Shown here piece by piece: positions 51,726 through 60,269 of a stretch of 64,000 nucleotides of DNA. How positions within the stretch are numbered: position 1 is the stretch's first letter; the number at the start of each line of letters is the position of its first letter. The DNA comes from Streptosporangium violaceochromogenes. Lineage in GTDB: Bacteria > Actinomycetota > Actinomycetes > Streptosporangiales > Streptosporangiaceae. The notes under the pieces were generated by a model. The model saw only the letters and a program-made list of their open reading frames with translations, did no database searches and was not told where the DNA came from. The translations under genes and the position numbers were made by a program. The DNA lies in NCBI RefSeq assembly GCF_014654615.1, contig NZ_BNBB01000022.1:27836-91835 (forward strand), written 5' to 3'.

Positions 51726-51941
51726 CGCGCCTCTCTCACCGACGTGATCTCAAGGGGCTCACCTCACCGGGCCCACCTGGTTCGTCTCGGTCGCTTGCCG
51801 TTCGGGCTGGGAACGATACGCTTAACATCCAGATGACGTCAACATGTGAAAAGCGGCGCCGCCGTGCCCTCGACCGGGCGGGCCCGCCGGGGCACCGGCT
51901 CCTTCGCCGAAATTCATCGAACCCACCGGAGGGGCGTCGAG

Positions 51942-52280
51942 ATGAAGAACGAGCCGGGGGCTCAGACTCCGCTCATCCTCGCCGTCGACGATCGGCGCCT
52001 CCTGCCGAAGGCCACCAGGGTCGCCCGCTCCAGCCGGGAGGGGACCCTCCTGCTCGAAGAGCACCGTGACCGCGAGATCGACGAACTCTGGCTCGACCAC
52101 GACCTGGGCGGCGGCGACACGATCATGCCGGTCGTGGCCCTGCTGGAGCAGGCGGCTTTCGACGACCGGCCGTTCCGGATCGGCGTGATCCTCGTGCACA
52201 CCTCCGACATGAGCGCCGGGGAGACGATCGTCCGGGCGCTCACGGTCTGGAGCTATCGCGCCCGGCAGGCCATCGCCTAG
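51942..52280 (+). CDS. Small receiver-like protein (cyclic-phosphate-processing receiver type)
   Basis: 112 residues. LILAVDDRRLLP, LLEEHRDREIDELWLDHDLG (acidic pair), GGDTIMPVVALLEQAAF and VILVHTSDMSAGETIVRALT match the REC-like family described in nucleotide-signal/conflict systems. It is not a typical phospho-acceptor regulator: the acidic DHDLGG motif and HTS replace parts of the pocket. Stand-alone; no partner phosphoesterase in the window. Ribosome site GGAGGGGCGTCGAG before ATG 51942. The family call is from memory of its signature. Confidence 0.6.
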   Translation: MKNEPGAQTPLILAVDDRRLLPKATRVARSSREGTLLLEEHRDREIDELWLDHDLGGGDTIMPVVALLEQAAFDDRPFRIGVILVHTSDMSAGETIVRALTVWSYRARQAIA

Positions 52281-52321
52281 AAGGAACTCGACCTCCGGCT
52301 GTCGGTCACGAACCGCGCCGA

Positions 52322-52500
52322 TCACCCCAGCTCCAGCGGCGCCAGCGGGACCAGCGCCTCCCCGGTGAGACCGAGCGGCTCGCGACCGGTGGCCAGCACG
52401 GTCAGCCCCGGACAGGCACTCAGCAGCCGGCGGACGAGGGCGGCGGCCAGGCCCGGTGATCCGGCAGCGCAGAGGTCACCGAGGCCGTCGCCCGAGGACG
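52322..52500 (-). pseudogene. LuxR/AfsR-type ATPase remnant
   Basis: Fragment of about 58 codons ending in TGA at 52322. LSACPGLTVLATGREPLGLT, followed by GEALVPLAPLEL, is the signature sensor segment of NB-ARC/LuxR-type regulators. Everything before and after is missing. The break towards 52510 is an AT-rich junction. Confidence 0.55.
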
Positions 52501-52509
52501 CCCTCCACC

Positions 52510-52548
52510 AAAATTATTGATTTTTGATGGAAAATGCTCCTTTATTAG
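52510..52548. other. AT-rich junction between two gene remnants
   Basis: About three quarters A+T (AAATTATTGATTTTTGATGG, AAAATGCTCCTTTATTAG) in a GC-rich neighbourhood, lying between the LuxR-type and NmrA-like fragments. It may mark a deletion or insertion scar. Confidence 0.4.
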
Positions 52549-52739
52549 GCGCCGCACCCCGGCGAAGAGGCCGCCGAACCCCGGCGGAGCGCATGGCGTC
52601 GATGACGTTGGACGTGGTCCCGCACGGTGATCCTGCCCGGGTCGCGGGCGACGGCGGTGACGTCGTGACCGGCGTCGAGAGCCTGGGGCAGGAGCTGGGC
52701 ACCGCTGCCCCCGGTGGCGCCGAAGACGAGAAGTCTCAT
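52545..52739 (-). pseudogene. NmrA/SDR-like gene with internal deletion
   Basis: ATG 52739 starts MRLLVFGATGGSGAQLLPQ, DAGHDVTAVARDPGRITVRD, the NAD(P)-binding start of NmrA-like proteins. It then shifts frame: in another frame the following bases read TSNVIDAMRSAGVRR, a later conserved segment of the same family. So a piece is missing and the frame is broken; the remainder is lost. ATGA overlap with the SGNH gene shows it was once the last gene of that operon. Confidence 0.65.
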
Positions 52740-53560
52740 GACCGATCCGTCAGGGTGCCGACGAGGGCGGCGGTCAGGGCCCGCTGACCGGCGAGGGAGA
52801 GGTGGAGGCCGTCGTCGAGGTGGACCCCTTCGCCCGTCCGCCGGGCGACGACGGAGTAGCCGTCGACCGTGAGGTCCGGCTGCGCGCGCATGACCTGCCC
52901 GATGGCGTCGACGTCGCGATTGGCCCAGGTGAGCCCGGCGCGCCGGAAGGGCGGGTAGGCCGCGACGCGCGCCTCGTCCACCGCGGACGGGGTGATCCAC
53001 ACCCATCGTGCCGTGACGTTCCGCGCGACGAGGTGGCGCAGGGCGTGGAGGTTGCGTTCGGTCTCGTCGAGGCTGACCAGGGTCGGCCCGTCCGCCGCCC
53101 CCAGGCGCTGGGCGTCGTTGCCGCCGAGCATGCACAGCACCCAGTCCGGACGGTGGAACGCCACGCCGGGGAGCGTGGTCAGCGCCTGGGTGCTCGTCTG
53201 CCCGGAGACCGCCATGTTCGTCAGGGTGATGCCGTCGGCGGGGCGCCGGAGGTCGATGACGTGGCGCAGGATCTCAAACCATGACAGCAGGTCGTCGGTG
53301 GTGCTCTCGCCGATGGCCAGGACGTGCTGACCGGGGGTGAAGGGGAGGCGGTCCACCTTCGCGGCGAACCCGGGATCGGTGAGGAGGCCGGCCGCGGCGC
53401 GCCGGGTCTGCTCGCCGTACCCCTGGCGCAGCCGCCGGTAGGAGCCGGTGTCCAGCCCGAACAGGGCGGCGAGGCGCTCGTCGTCGAGCCCTCCGAGATA
53501 CCCCAGGGCCTTCTCGGGGTGCTGGAACCGGACGAGGCGTTCGGTCATCGCGGTGTTCAT
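52736..53560 (-). CDS. SGNH/GDSL-type hydrolase (GES variant)
   Basis: 274 residues. Catalytic Ser block: HVLAIGESTTDDLLSWFEIL, with GES in place of GDS; block II SGQTSTQAL, block III MLGGNDAQ, and block V DGLHLSLAGQ (Asp, His). All four SGNH blocks are present. Esterase or lipase acting on small esters or acyl groups. The first 90 residues are a helical leader with no signal peptide. Start ATG 53560; ATGA overlap at both ends with neighbours. Confidence 0.8.
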   Translation of the reverse strand: MNTAMTERLVRFQHPEKALGYLGGLDDERLAALFGLDTGSYRRLRQGYGEQTRRAAAGLLTDPGFAAKVDRLPFTPGQHVLAIGESTTDDLLSWFEILRHVIDLRRPADGITLTNMAVSGQTSTQALTTLPGVAFHRPDWVLCMLGGNDAQRLGAADGPTLVSLDETERNLHALRHLVARNVTARWVWITPSAVDEARVAAYPPFRRAGLTWANRDVDAIGQVMRAQPDLTVDGYSVVARRTGEGVHLDDGLHLSLAGQRALTAALVGTLTDRS

Positions 53561-54297
53561 ACGGTTCCGTCCTCGGCCGTCGGCGGACTGATCCGGCTCA
53601 GGCGCGCGGCGGCCTTGTTGGCTCGGGTACGGGGCAGCAGGAAACCTGTGGCGATGAGCCAGGCCAGGCCGGTGAAGCGGGCGATCGGCAGCAGGACGGC
53701 CGCGTCGGAGACCAGCAGGGTGAGGGTGGACAGCTCGGCGACGACGGCGACGGCCAGGCCGGCGAACGCGACCGCGCGGGGCAGCAGGCCGGCCAGCAGC
53801 CCCGGTACGGCGATGCCCGCCACGAGCAGGCCCAGGAAGACGACGTGCCCGGTGCCGCCGGCGGCGAAGGCGAGGTCCTGCAGGACCCGGGCCACGGCGG
53901 GCACGGCGACGGCCTCCGGGTGTGACAGCGTCCAGCTGAACAGCCCGGAGGCGGCCAGCATGGCGGCGGCCAGGACACCGCCGACCAGGGCGATGGTGGC
54001 GCCCGGCGCCCGGACGCCGAGACCGTGCAGGCGGGCCGAGGCGGTGGCGGCGTAGATGGCCATCGGGACCGAGGCGGCGAAGTGGAGGAAACCGCTCACC
54101 CGCACGGCGTCCCCGTGGTCGCGAAAGTACGCCAGGATCTCGTCCGCGGAACCGAACGGCGACGGGAAGGTGGCGCCGCCCGCCATGATCGTGCTGACGA
54201 CGACCCCGCCGAGGAGCAGCGCCGTGAACACCACGGCGAGGACTCCCAGCGGCGGCCCGCCCTGAGCCTGTCGCGGAGCGCGCTCGACGGTGGTCAC
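53557..54297 (-). CDS. Membrane protein of DUF4386-like type
   Basis: 246 residues, about six helices (VVFTALLLGGVVVSTIMAGG, IALVGGVLAAAMLAASGLFS, VFLGLLVAGIAVPGLLAGLL, LAVAVVAELSTLTLLVSDAA). FRDHGDAVRVSGFLHFAASV is the DUF4386-type motif after the first helix. Function unknown. GTG 54297 overlaps the stop of the SDR mini-gene (GTGA), and its own stop overlaps the SGNH start, so SDR-membrane-SGNH-NmrA was one operon. Confidence 0.7.
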   Translation of the reverse strand: MTTVERAPRQAQGGPPLGVLAVVFTALLLGGVVVSTIMAGGATFPSPFGSADEILAYFRDHGDAVRVSGFLHFAASVPMAIYAATASARLHGLGVRAPGATIALVGGVLAAAMLAASGLFSWTLSHPEAVAVPAVARVLQDLAFAAGGTGHVVFLGLLVAGIAVPGLLAGLLPRAVAFAGLAVAVVAELSTLTLLVSDAAVLLPIARFTGLAWLIATGFLLPRTRANKAAARLSRISPPTAEDGTV

Positions 54298-54470
54298 ACG
54301 ATCACCCGCCCGCCGGTCAGGTCGAGCGTGACCCCGGTGACCCAGGACGAGGCGTCCGAGGCGAGGTACAGCACGGCCTGGGCGATGCCGGTCACCAGCG
54401 CGACCTTGCCGGACAGGCCGGAGGGTGGCGGCGGACCTCCACCGGTGTCGTCGTTCACATCGAACTCCAT
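54294..54470 (-). pseudogene. SDR reduced to 58 residues by in-frame deletion
   Basis: ATG 54470 to TGA 54294. It reads PPPPSGLSGKVALVTG, the start of a classic SDR, then directly IAQAVLYLASDASSWVTGVT and LDLTGG, the last part of the same family. The middle of about 180 residues with the catalytic Ser-Tyr-Lys is gone, yet the frame is open. It cannot be an oxidoreductase. First gene of the operon divergent from marR. Confidence 0.7.
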
Positions 54471-54477
54471 TCTCTAA

Positions 54478-54497
54478 TGTGAACTATTCATAGCACA
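54478..54497. promoter_or_regulatory. Possible MarR operator
   Basis: TGTG-aa-CTAT-tc-ATAG-CACA: nearly symmetric around TC, in the 56-base gap between the divergent SDR-led operon and marR. Fits a MarR dimer site. Confidence 0.4.
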
Positions 54498-54526
54498 GAA
54501 TCATTCCCTGTCGCTACCATCGGTCC

Positions 54527-55033
54527 ATGTCCACGAAACAGCAGACCGGCCCCGACGACGGACCGGCGTCCCGGTCCCGGCCTCGCGGGGCGGCGTTCCT
54601 TCTCTCCCAGGTCGGGGCGCACGCCGCGGCGCGCTTCGCCGAACGGATCGGCGACCTCGGGGTGATCCCCGCCGACGTCGGGCTCCTGCGCATGATCGCC
54701 ACCCGCCCGGGGCGCAGCCAGCAGTCCCTGGCCGAGGAACTGGCAGTCGTGCCGAGCCGGGTCGTCACGCTGATCGACGGACTGGAGCGCAAAGGGCTCG
54801 TCGAACGGCGGCGCAACCCGCGAGACCGGCGCAACCACGCCCTGCACCTCACCGCCGAGGGCACCCTTGTCATGACCAGGATGCGCGAGCTGGGCTCCGC
54901 GCACGAGAACGAGATCTGCGCCGCGCTCGACGACGACCAGCGCGCGCAGCTCATCGGCCTGCTGGAGGCCATCGCCGCCCAGCAGAACCTCGCCCCCGGC
55001 GTCCATCCCGGCTACCGGCAGACATCACGGTAA
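54527..55033 (+). CDS. MarR-family regulator
   Basis: 168 residues. LRMIATRPGRSQQSLAEELA, VVPSRVVTLIDGLERKGLVE and RRRNPRDRRNHALHLTAEGT are the winged-helix motif and wing. Divergent from the SDR-membrane-SGNH operon, which it likely represses. Start ATG 54527; no other good start. The gene is intact, unlike two of its probable targets. Confidence 0.85.
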   Translation: MSTKQQTGPDDGPASRSRPRGAAFLLSQVGAHAAARFAERIGDLGVIPADVGLLRMIATRPGRSQQSLAEELAVVPSRVVTLIDGLERKGLVERRRNPRDRRNHALHLTAEGTLVMTRMRELGSAHENEICAALDDDQRAQLIGLLEAIAAQQNLAPGVHPGYRQTSR

Positions 55034-55175
55034 CCACGCCGATCCCACCCAGTGGTCCGGGCAGCGGTCCTTCACCGTGGAGCGGGGCCTGCCGCCTGAC
55101 CGTCGCCACGCCCCCACCTACCCGGTTCACCGGGCCGGTCGACCCGTACGACCTTCCCAAGGCGTGCCAACGCGC

Positions 55176-55207
55176 CGGGGGGCGGCGCGTGAACGCGCCG
55201 CCCCCCG
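55176..55207. terminator. Strong bidirectional hairpin between convergent genes
   Basis: CGGGGGGCGGCGCGT/ACGCGCCGCCCCCCG: a perfect 15-bp stem around GA. It lies between marR (plus) and the secreted protein gene (minus). Confidence 0.75.
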
Positions 55208-55247
55208 AACCCCGGTCGTAACCGGGTCGGACCCCACCCCCGGCGGG

Positions 55248-55592
55248 CTACACGCGGCCCCCGTCGGTGATGGACACGATCGAGGCGGTCTGGAACTTCT
55301 TGTGGCCCTTTCCGTCGGCCTTGACGACCGCCGTGTACTTCTTGGTGGTCCAGCCAAGGCTGTACTTGATGTTCAGCTTGTGCCTGGTCTTGCAGCGGTT
55401 GTGCCAGTACACCGTCACGGATGTGTTGCCGTCCCCCCACGACCAGGCGAAGCAGCCGCTGACGCCACGGTGGACGCCCGCCGACGCCGGAGTGGCACCG
55501 AGGCCGACGCCGAGACCCGCGACGGCGACGGAGGTGGCGGCGAAGACGGCCACCCGGGTACGCAGGCGCGATCCGCGAGAGCTCAGGGACAT
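55248..55592 (-). CDS. Small secreted protein of unknown function
   Basis: 114 residues. Sec signal peptide (RTRVAVFAATSVAVAGLGVG, LGATPASAG, cleaved after ASA). The mature 80 residues have a Cys pair (SGCFAWSWGDGN, HNRCKTRHK) and alternating strands (VTVYWHN, KLNIKYSLGW, KYTAVVKADG), like several small beta-sheet secreted proteins of actinomycetes. No enzymatic motif. Ribosome site AAGGAGAACGTC before ATG 55592. Confidence 0.7.
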   Translation of the reverse strand: MSLSSRGSRLRTRVAVFAATSVAVAGLGVGLGATPASAGVHRGVSGCFAWSWGDGNTSVTVYWHNRCKTRHKLNIKYSLGWTTKKYTAVVKADGKGHKKFQTASIVSITDGGRV

Positions 55593-55971
55593 GACGTTCT
55601 CCTTCTCTGCTGTCGATGAGGTGTCCCAACCCATGCCCCGGCGGCGCGCTCGCCGGGGGCCTCCACCACCCTGTCATCGGTGACGGCGGCCACCCCAGCG
55701 ATCTTTGTCCACGGTTCGCCGGGAGCGCGAAGCTGGACATTGGACAAATCAGCTCCCCGCTTCCACCTGCGGCGACGTGAACCTCCCGACGGGCGGGCCG
55801 GGGATGCGCCGGCGCCGTACGGCCGGCCGGAGCGCCGCGCCGCGGACGCCCGCCCCGAGCCGCCGGGCGCCCTTCCCCCGACTCCACGGCGGAGATCGTC
55901 GGCTAATTTGGGAGGCACCGAAGAGGACAGGGGCACTGACAGGGGCGAGTAGACGGAGAAATGGGGCTTAC
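55593..55971. other. Long divergent intergenic region with inverted repeat
   Basis: No gene supported. Contains TTTGTCCA/TGGACAAA (55704-55711 and 55741-55748, 29-base spacer), a possible operator in front of the XRE-like gene. Confidence 0.4.
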
Positions 55972-57069
55972 GTGCAGGTTCAGGATCGCGGGAAGCGCCG
56001 GGGACGGCGCCCGACACGGCCTGATCCGGATTCGGGCGCGACGGCGTTCTTCGCCGCCCGGCTCCTGCGCCTGAAGGAGGAGGCGGGTAACCCCTCGTAC
56101 GCCGAGATGTCCTCTGTGCTGGGCGCGGCGGCGTCGAAGTCGTCGCTGGCCGGCGCCGCCCAGGGGCGGAGGCTGCCGAGCTGGGAGACGACCTGGGAGT
56201 TCGTGCGCGTCCTCGCGGTCGACCGGCTGGGGCATGACGCCGAGCGGACCGAACGCCAGTGGCGGGACCTCTGGGAGCGGGCGAAGGCGGCCTCATCCGG
56301 CGACGGCGCCGCGACGGGCGCGGACGGGAAGGACGGGGATACGACAGACAGGCCCATATCGGACGGAGACATAACAGACGGAGGCATAACAGACAGGGGC
56401 ACGCCGGACGGAGATCCGGCGGACGAGAGCCCGGCGGACGGGGCGCGGGCCGCCGCCGTGACCGTCACCTCCTCACCCCCCGCGGCGTCCACCGCATCGG
56501 AGGCGGGCACGGAGGCGGTCTCGGTGCCGGTGCCGGTGCCGGTGAGATCCGCGAGGCGGCGTCGTGTTCCCGCCGTCCCCGCTGCCCTCGTCGTCCTCGT
56601 CGGCGTCGCGGCCTCGGCCCTGATCGTCGTGGCCGGCCCGATGCTTCTCTCCCCGGCGACGGATCCCCCTGCGACGGGTGTGGAGCGTGGCGCCCTCCGG
56701 CCCGCACCGGCGGCGAGCGCGACCCCCAGGGACGACTCCCTGTTCGTGGGCGACATAACGTACCCGGACGGCTCGACGGTACGGCCCGGCTCGTCGTTCA
56801 CGAAGGTGTGGAGGATCCGCAACACCGGGACGACCTCCTGGGAGGGCAGGCGCCTGGCCCGTATCAACGCCGCGTCGTGCCGCTCCCCCGCGTCGGTGGG
56901 CGTGCCGCCGACGGCGCCCGGCCAGACCGTGGACATCGAGGTGCGGGTACGGGCTTCGGACAGGCCGGGGAGCTGCCGCATCTACTGGAAGATGACCGAC
57001 GCGCGGGGGCGGGAGCTGTTCCCGGACAAGCGCCCGGTGTTCCTGGACGTCCGGGTGGAGGCCCCCTGA
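55972..57069 (+). CDS. Membrane-anchored HTH protein with NBR1-type Ig domain
   Basis: 365 residues. N-terminal XRE-like HTH (AARLLRLKEEAGNPSYAEMS, GRRLPSWETTWEFVRVLA), Asp/Gly-rich spacer with DGDITDGGITD repeats, one TM helix near 205-225 (VPAALVVLVGVAASALIVVA), then outside an NBR1-Ig domain: FVGDITYPDGSTVRPGSSFT, KVWRIRNTGTTSWEG, CRSPASVGVPPTAPGQTVDI. This layout recurs in actinobacteria as presumed envelope sensor with DNA- or protein-binding inside. GTG 55972 is the likely start, not sure. Next gene, a lipoprotein, is 182 bases on. Confidence 0.78.
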   Translation: MQVQDRGKRRGRRPTRPDPDSGATAFFAARLLRLKEEAGNPSYAEMSSVLGAAASKSSLAGAAQGRRLPSWETTWEFVRVLAVDRLGHDAERTERQWRDLWERAKAASSGDGAATGADGKDGDTTDRPISDGDITDGGITDRGTPDGDPADESPADGARAAAVTVTSSPPAASTASEAGTEAVSVPVPVPVRSARRRRVPAVPAALVVLVGVAASALIVVAGPMLLSPATDPPATGVERGALRPAPAASATPRDDSLFVGDITYPDGSTVRPGSSFTKVWRIRNTGTTSWEGRRLARINAASCRSPASVGVPPTAPGQTVDIEVRVRASDRPGSCRIYWKMTDARGRELFPDKRPVFLDVRVEAP

Positions 57070-57251
57070 GGCATGGCTCCGCCACCCGAAATCACCCGGA
57101 ATCCGCCGGAATCCGCTGAAATTCATTGCCACCGTGAACGAACAGGACCGAACAGCCGAAGCGGCTGCCGGACACGCAACATCCCCCAAAAAACGATATT
57201 TCCTGAAAAAGTCGCCCCTTCAGCAGGGGGGGCTGGGTCACCCTTGGGGTT

Positions 57252-58484
57252 GTGCGCCTCCCCACGGTCCTGACCGTTCTCCTGATGGTGACGGCCTGTA
57301 GCGCCGCGCCCGCCGATCGTGCCTCTCGCGTCCCCGCGACGGCCAGGTCGAACCTGACGCCCGGCAAGCCCACCCCCGCCGTCGAGACGTCCCCCCTGCC
57401 CGGTGGAACCCGGAGCGGGCGGTGGCGGCAGACCTCCGTCAACCATGGCAGGCACAGCACCACCATCAGCGATCTGACCGTACTCGCCGACGGCACCGCG
57501 TACGCGATCGGCGAGTTCGGCACGTACGGCGAGCCCGGCGAACTGCTCCTGCAACGCGGGGAGGGCGGCATCTGGCGGCAAGAGGCCGCGCCGCGCGTCC
57601 GCGTGGAGTACGACAGCCTCATCTCCGGCACGTCGGCCGACGACCTCTGGATCGTCCACCACGGCGAGTCCGGGCCGGTGCGGGCCTTTCACCGTGCCGG
57701 CGGCGCCTGGTCCGCGACGGTCCTCGGAAACACGATCGGGGACTTCTACCCGCTGGACCTCGACGTCGTGGCGCCCGGAAAAGCCTGGAGCGTCGGCTGC
57801 AGCACCCGGGCCGACAGCCTCTCGGAGTGTCCGAGCACGGTCGTGGAGTTCCACGGGGGCACCTGGCGGCGCCACAGCGTCCCCATCACGGCCCGGTCAC
57901 TGACCGGGCACGGCCCTTCGCACGTCTGGGCCGTCGGGTACGACCCCTCGACCAAGCAGCCGGCCGCCGCGTCCTTCGACGGCGCCACCTGGACCCGGGC
58001 GCGGCTTCCCCGGCTTCCCCGGCCCACCGGGCGCCGCGTCCGGGACTGGCGCGCCTCGCTGGTCGACGTGCTCTCCACGGGCGACGGGCTTCTCGCCGTC
58101 GGATACACGACGTGGCTCGACGTGGGGCCGGACGGCCGGGAGGACGGGGAGGAGGACGAGGGCGACGACCAGTACGTCTTCCGCAGCCTGGTCATGCGCC
58201 TCTCCGCCGGCCGCTGGTCCCATCACCTCAGCCCGCACGGGCCGATGGGCGACGAGCTCGAACTCGCCCCGGCGGGTCAGGGCGACGCCTGGGTGGCCAA
58301 CGGCACCCCGTCGCTCTGGCGGCTGTCCGGCACCCGCTGGGTGAGACACCTGAACCTCCAGGACACGTCGATCGAGGCGATCGCCTCATGGCCGGGAACG
58401 TCCACCGCGTGGGCGGCCACCGTGACCGAGACGTTCCGGGACGGATCCCCCCATCGGCACTCCGCCTACTGGCGAATCGACTGA
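57252..58484 (+). CDS. Secreted lipoprotein, propeller-like
   Basis: 410 residues; lipobox VTAC (Cys 16) after a short signal. The rest consists of about six similar blades with W and G motifs (ISDLTVLADGTAYAIGEFG, LISGTSADDLWIVHHG, VVAPGKAWSVGC, LTGHGPSHVWAVGYD, WVANGTPSLWRLSG), typical of beta-propeller proteins. An acidic insert (GREDGEEDEGDDQ) lies between two blades. No enzyme motif; a binding role outside the cell is likely. GTG 57252. Confidence 0.7.
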   Translation: MRLPTVLTVLLMVTACSAAPADRASRVPATARSNLTPGKPTPAVETSPLPGGTRSGRWRQTSVNHGRHSTTISDLTVLADGTAYAIGEFGTYGEPGELLLQRGEGGIWRQEAAPRVRVEYDSLISGTSADDLWIVHHGESGPVRAFHRAGGAWSATVLGNTIGDFYPLDLDVVAPGKAWSVGCSTRADSLSECPSTVVEFHGGTWRRHSVPITARSLTGHGPSHVWAVGYDPSTKQPAAASFDGATWTRARLPRLPRPTGRRVRDWRASLVDVLSTGDGLLAVGYTTWLDVGPDGREDGEEDEGDDQYVFRSLVMRLSAGRWSHHLSPHGPMGDELELAPAGQGDAWVANGTPSLWRLSGTRWVRHLNLQDTSIEAIASWPGTSTAWAATVTETFRDGSPHRHSAYWRID

Positions 58485-58649
58485 ATCCCCGGCCCCTCCC
58501 CGGCAGGTGAGGCCGGATGGACAACGCGACGGCGGGCCGTTCCCGCGAGGAGGGCCGGCAGTTCACCGGCGGATGCCCCGGGTACTCCTTCTCTGGCGCT
58601 GCGGTCATGCACCGGAACACGCGCGAACGGCCGCAGGCTGAAGACCGGG

Positions 58650-60005
58650 TCAGCGGGCGATGCCCTGACTGTCCCTGCCGTCGCCGTCCCAGTCGCCGAT
58701 CACCGGCAGATCACCGGCATCGCCGTAGGCGACCGAGCGGGTGGTCTCGGTGGCGCCGGTCACCGGACTGGTACGCATGTAAAACACATTTCCCATGCGC
58801 ACCCCCACATTGTCCTTGCCATCACCATCCCAATCCCCAACAAACGGCACCGCACCCGGATCGCCGTACAAGAAGGCGTACTGCGCCGCCCCGGTAGCCG
58901 GATCGTTACTCACGAAGAACCTGCCCGCCCCCGGATCGTAGGCGCTGACGGTGTCCTTGCCGTCACCGTCCCAATCACCCGCCAGCGGGACCATCGGAGC
59001 ATCGCCGTAGGCGACCGAGCGGGTGGTCTCGGTGGCGCTGGTCACCGGACTGGTACGCATGTAAAACACATTTCCCATGCGCACCCCCACATTGTCCTTG
59101 CCATCACCATCCCAATCCCCAACAAACGGCACCGCACCCGGATCGCCGTACAAGAAGGCGTACTGCGCCGCCCCGGTAGCCGGATCGTTACTCACGAAGA
59201 ACCTGCCCGCCCCCGGATCGTAGGTACTGACGGTGTCCTTGCCGTCACCGTCCCAATCACCCTTGATCGGCACCATGGGACTGTTGCCGTACTGGAACAC
59301 CGGGCGGGTGGCGGTACTTGAGGCCTGGTCGTCGGACAGGTAGAAGTCCAGCACCCCCAGATCGCCGGAGCCACCGCAGTTACGGCTGGTGACGTTCCGG
59401 TAGGTCTGGCCGTTGGCGCCGCCGTAGGTGACACCGTTGAACGCGGGCTTGATCCGCTCGGCGCCTTCGAACCCCCAGGACGCCTCCCCGTCGCCGTTCG
59501 CGTCGTAACCGAGCTCGAAGTGGAGGTGGGGGTGGTTGTTGGAGGTCCGTCCCGTCCGGCCGACCCTCCCGATGACGGCGCCCTGCGCGACCCTGGCTCC
59601 CACGTTGACGGCCCGGGACTGCAGGTGCAGGTAGGTCGTGAAGTAGCCGCCACCGTGATTGATCTGGATCACGTTGCCGGCGTTCGGGTGAACGTACGAC
59701 TTGTTCACCGTTCCGGGAGCGGGCGCCGTCAGCGTGGCCCCCTCGGTGCCCTGCTGATTCGGTTCCTTGACCATGTCAAGCGCCGGGGCGTGCCCCCAGG
59801 TGTCCAAACGCCACTGCTGACCGCAGGGGAAGGGCAACTGGAGGTTGGGGGCGGCCACCGCCGCGTGCGCCGGAAGGCTCGGCGGACCACCGACGAGGAC
59901 GGTGAGTGCCGCCGCGGCCACCGTTTTCGTCCACGTACGCCGCCCTGCTCTTCGCCGCGGGGAGGGGTACGGGGAGGGATGGGAAATGAACGGACGCGTG
60001 ACCAT
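58650..60005 (-). CDS. Secreted M23 (LytM-type) peptidase with FG-GAP-like repeats
   Basis: 451 residues. Signal peptide near 17-45 (KTVAAAALTVLVGGPPSLPAHA). M23 domain: GHAPALDM (first zinc His/Asp), YFTTYLHLQSR, GRTGRTSNNHPHLHFELGYD (HxH). These enzymes cut peptidoglycan cross-bridges or other Gly-rich peptides. C-terminal 200 residues hold five GDWDGDGKD-type calcium motifs of FG-GAP/VCBS type, two units of which are nearly identical at DNA level (58717-58980, 58999-59262). Ribosome site AGGAGATAC before ATG 60005. Confidence 0.85.
   Translation of the reverse strand: MVTRPFISHPSPYPSPRRRAGRRTWTKTVAAAALTVLVGGPPSLPAHAAVAAPNLQLPFPCGQQWRLDTWGHAPALDMVKEPNQQGTEGATLTAPAPGTVNKSYVHPNAGNVIQINHGGGYFTTYLHLQSRAVNVGARVAQGAVIGRVGRTGRTSNNHPHLHFELGYDANGDGEASWGFEGAERIKPAFNGVTYGGANGQTYRNVTSRNCGGSGDLGVLDFYLSDDQASSTATRPVFQYGNSPMVPIKGDWDGDGKDTVSTYDPGAGRFFVSNDPATGAAQYAFLYGDPGAVPFVGDWDGDGKDNVGVRMGNVFYMRTSPVTSATETTRSVAYGDAPMVPLAGDWDGDGKDTVSAYDPGAGRFFVSNDPATGAAQYAFLYGDPGAVPFVGDWDGDGKDNVGVRMGNVFYMRTSPVTGATETTRSVAYGDAGDLPVIGDWDGDGRDSQGIAR
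58717..59262. repeat. Tandem 282-bp coding repeat
   Basis: Copy A 58717-58980 and copy B 58999-59262, offset 282 bases, with about three substitutions in 264 bases. Encodes the FG-GAP-like units of the M23 peptidase. Confidence 0.85.
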
Positions 60006-60098
60006 GTATCTCCTGACAGTCGAGTGGTCCTGCGACCCCTGAGAGGAGTCAGCCTGTCTTCTTCTCCGTCTGACGGTCATCACCGTGACCGGGCGCCC

Positions 60099-60194
60099 AT
60101 CCCACAACAAGAGGATTGGGATAGATCAGGGGCTACGGGATGAGAAGCCGCTTTGACCAGCGCAATCCCACGAGCGTTGGGACAAAGTGGGATT
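60099..60194. promoter_or_regulatory. Two inverted-repeat pairs of ATCCCA half-sites
   Basis: ATCCCAC/TTGGGAT (60099-60122) and AATCCCAC/GTGGGATT (60164-60194) in the 264-base divergent gap between the M23 peptidase and the HTH membrane protein. Likely operator(s). Confidence 0.45.
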
Positions 60195-60269
60195 CATGCC
60201 GCAAATACGTCTGGTTCTGCTGTTAACCTTCGGGGTGTCGAACTCGGGGCCCGAACTCGAGGAGCCGGG

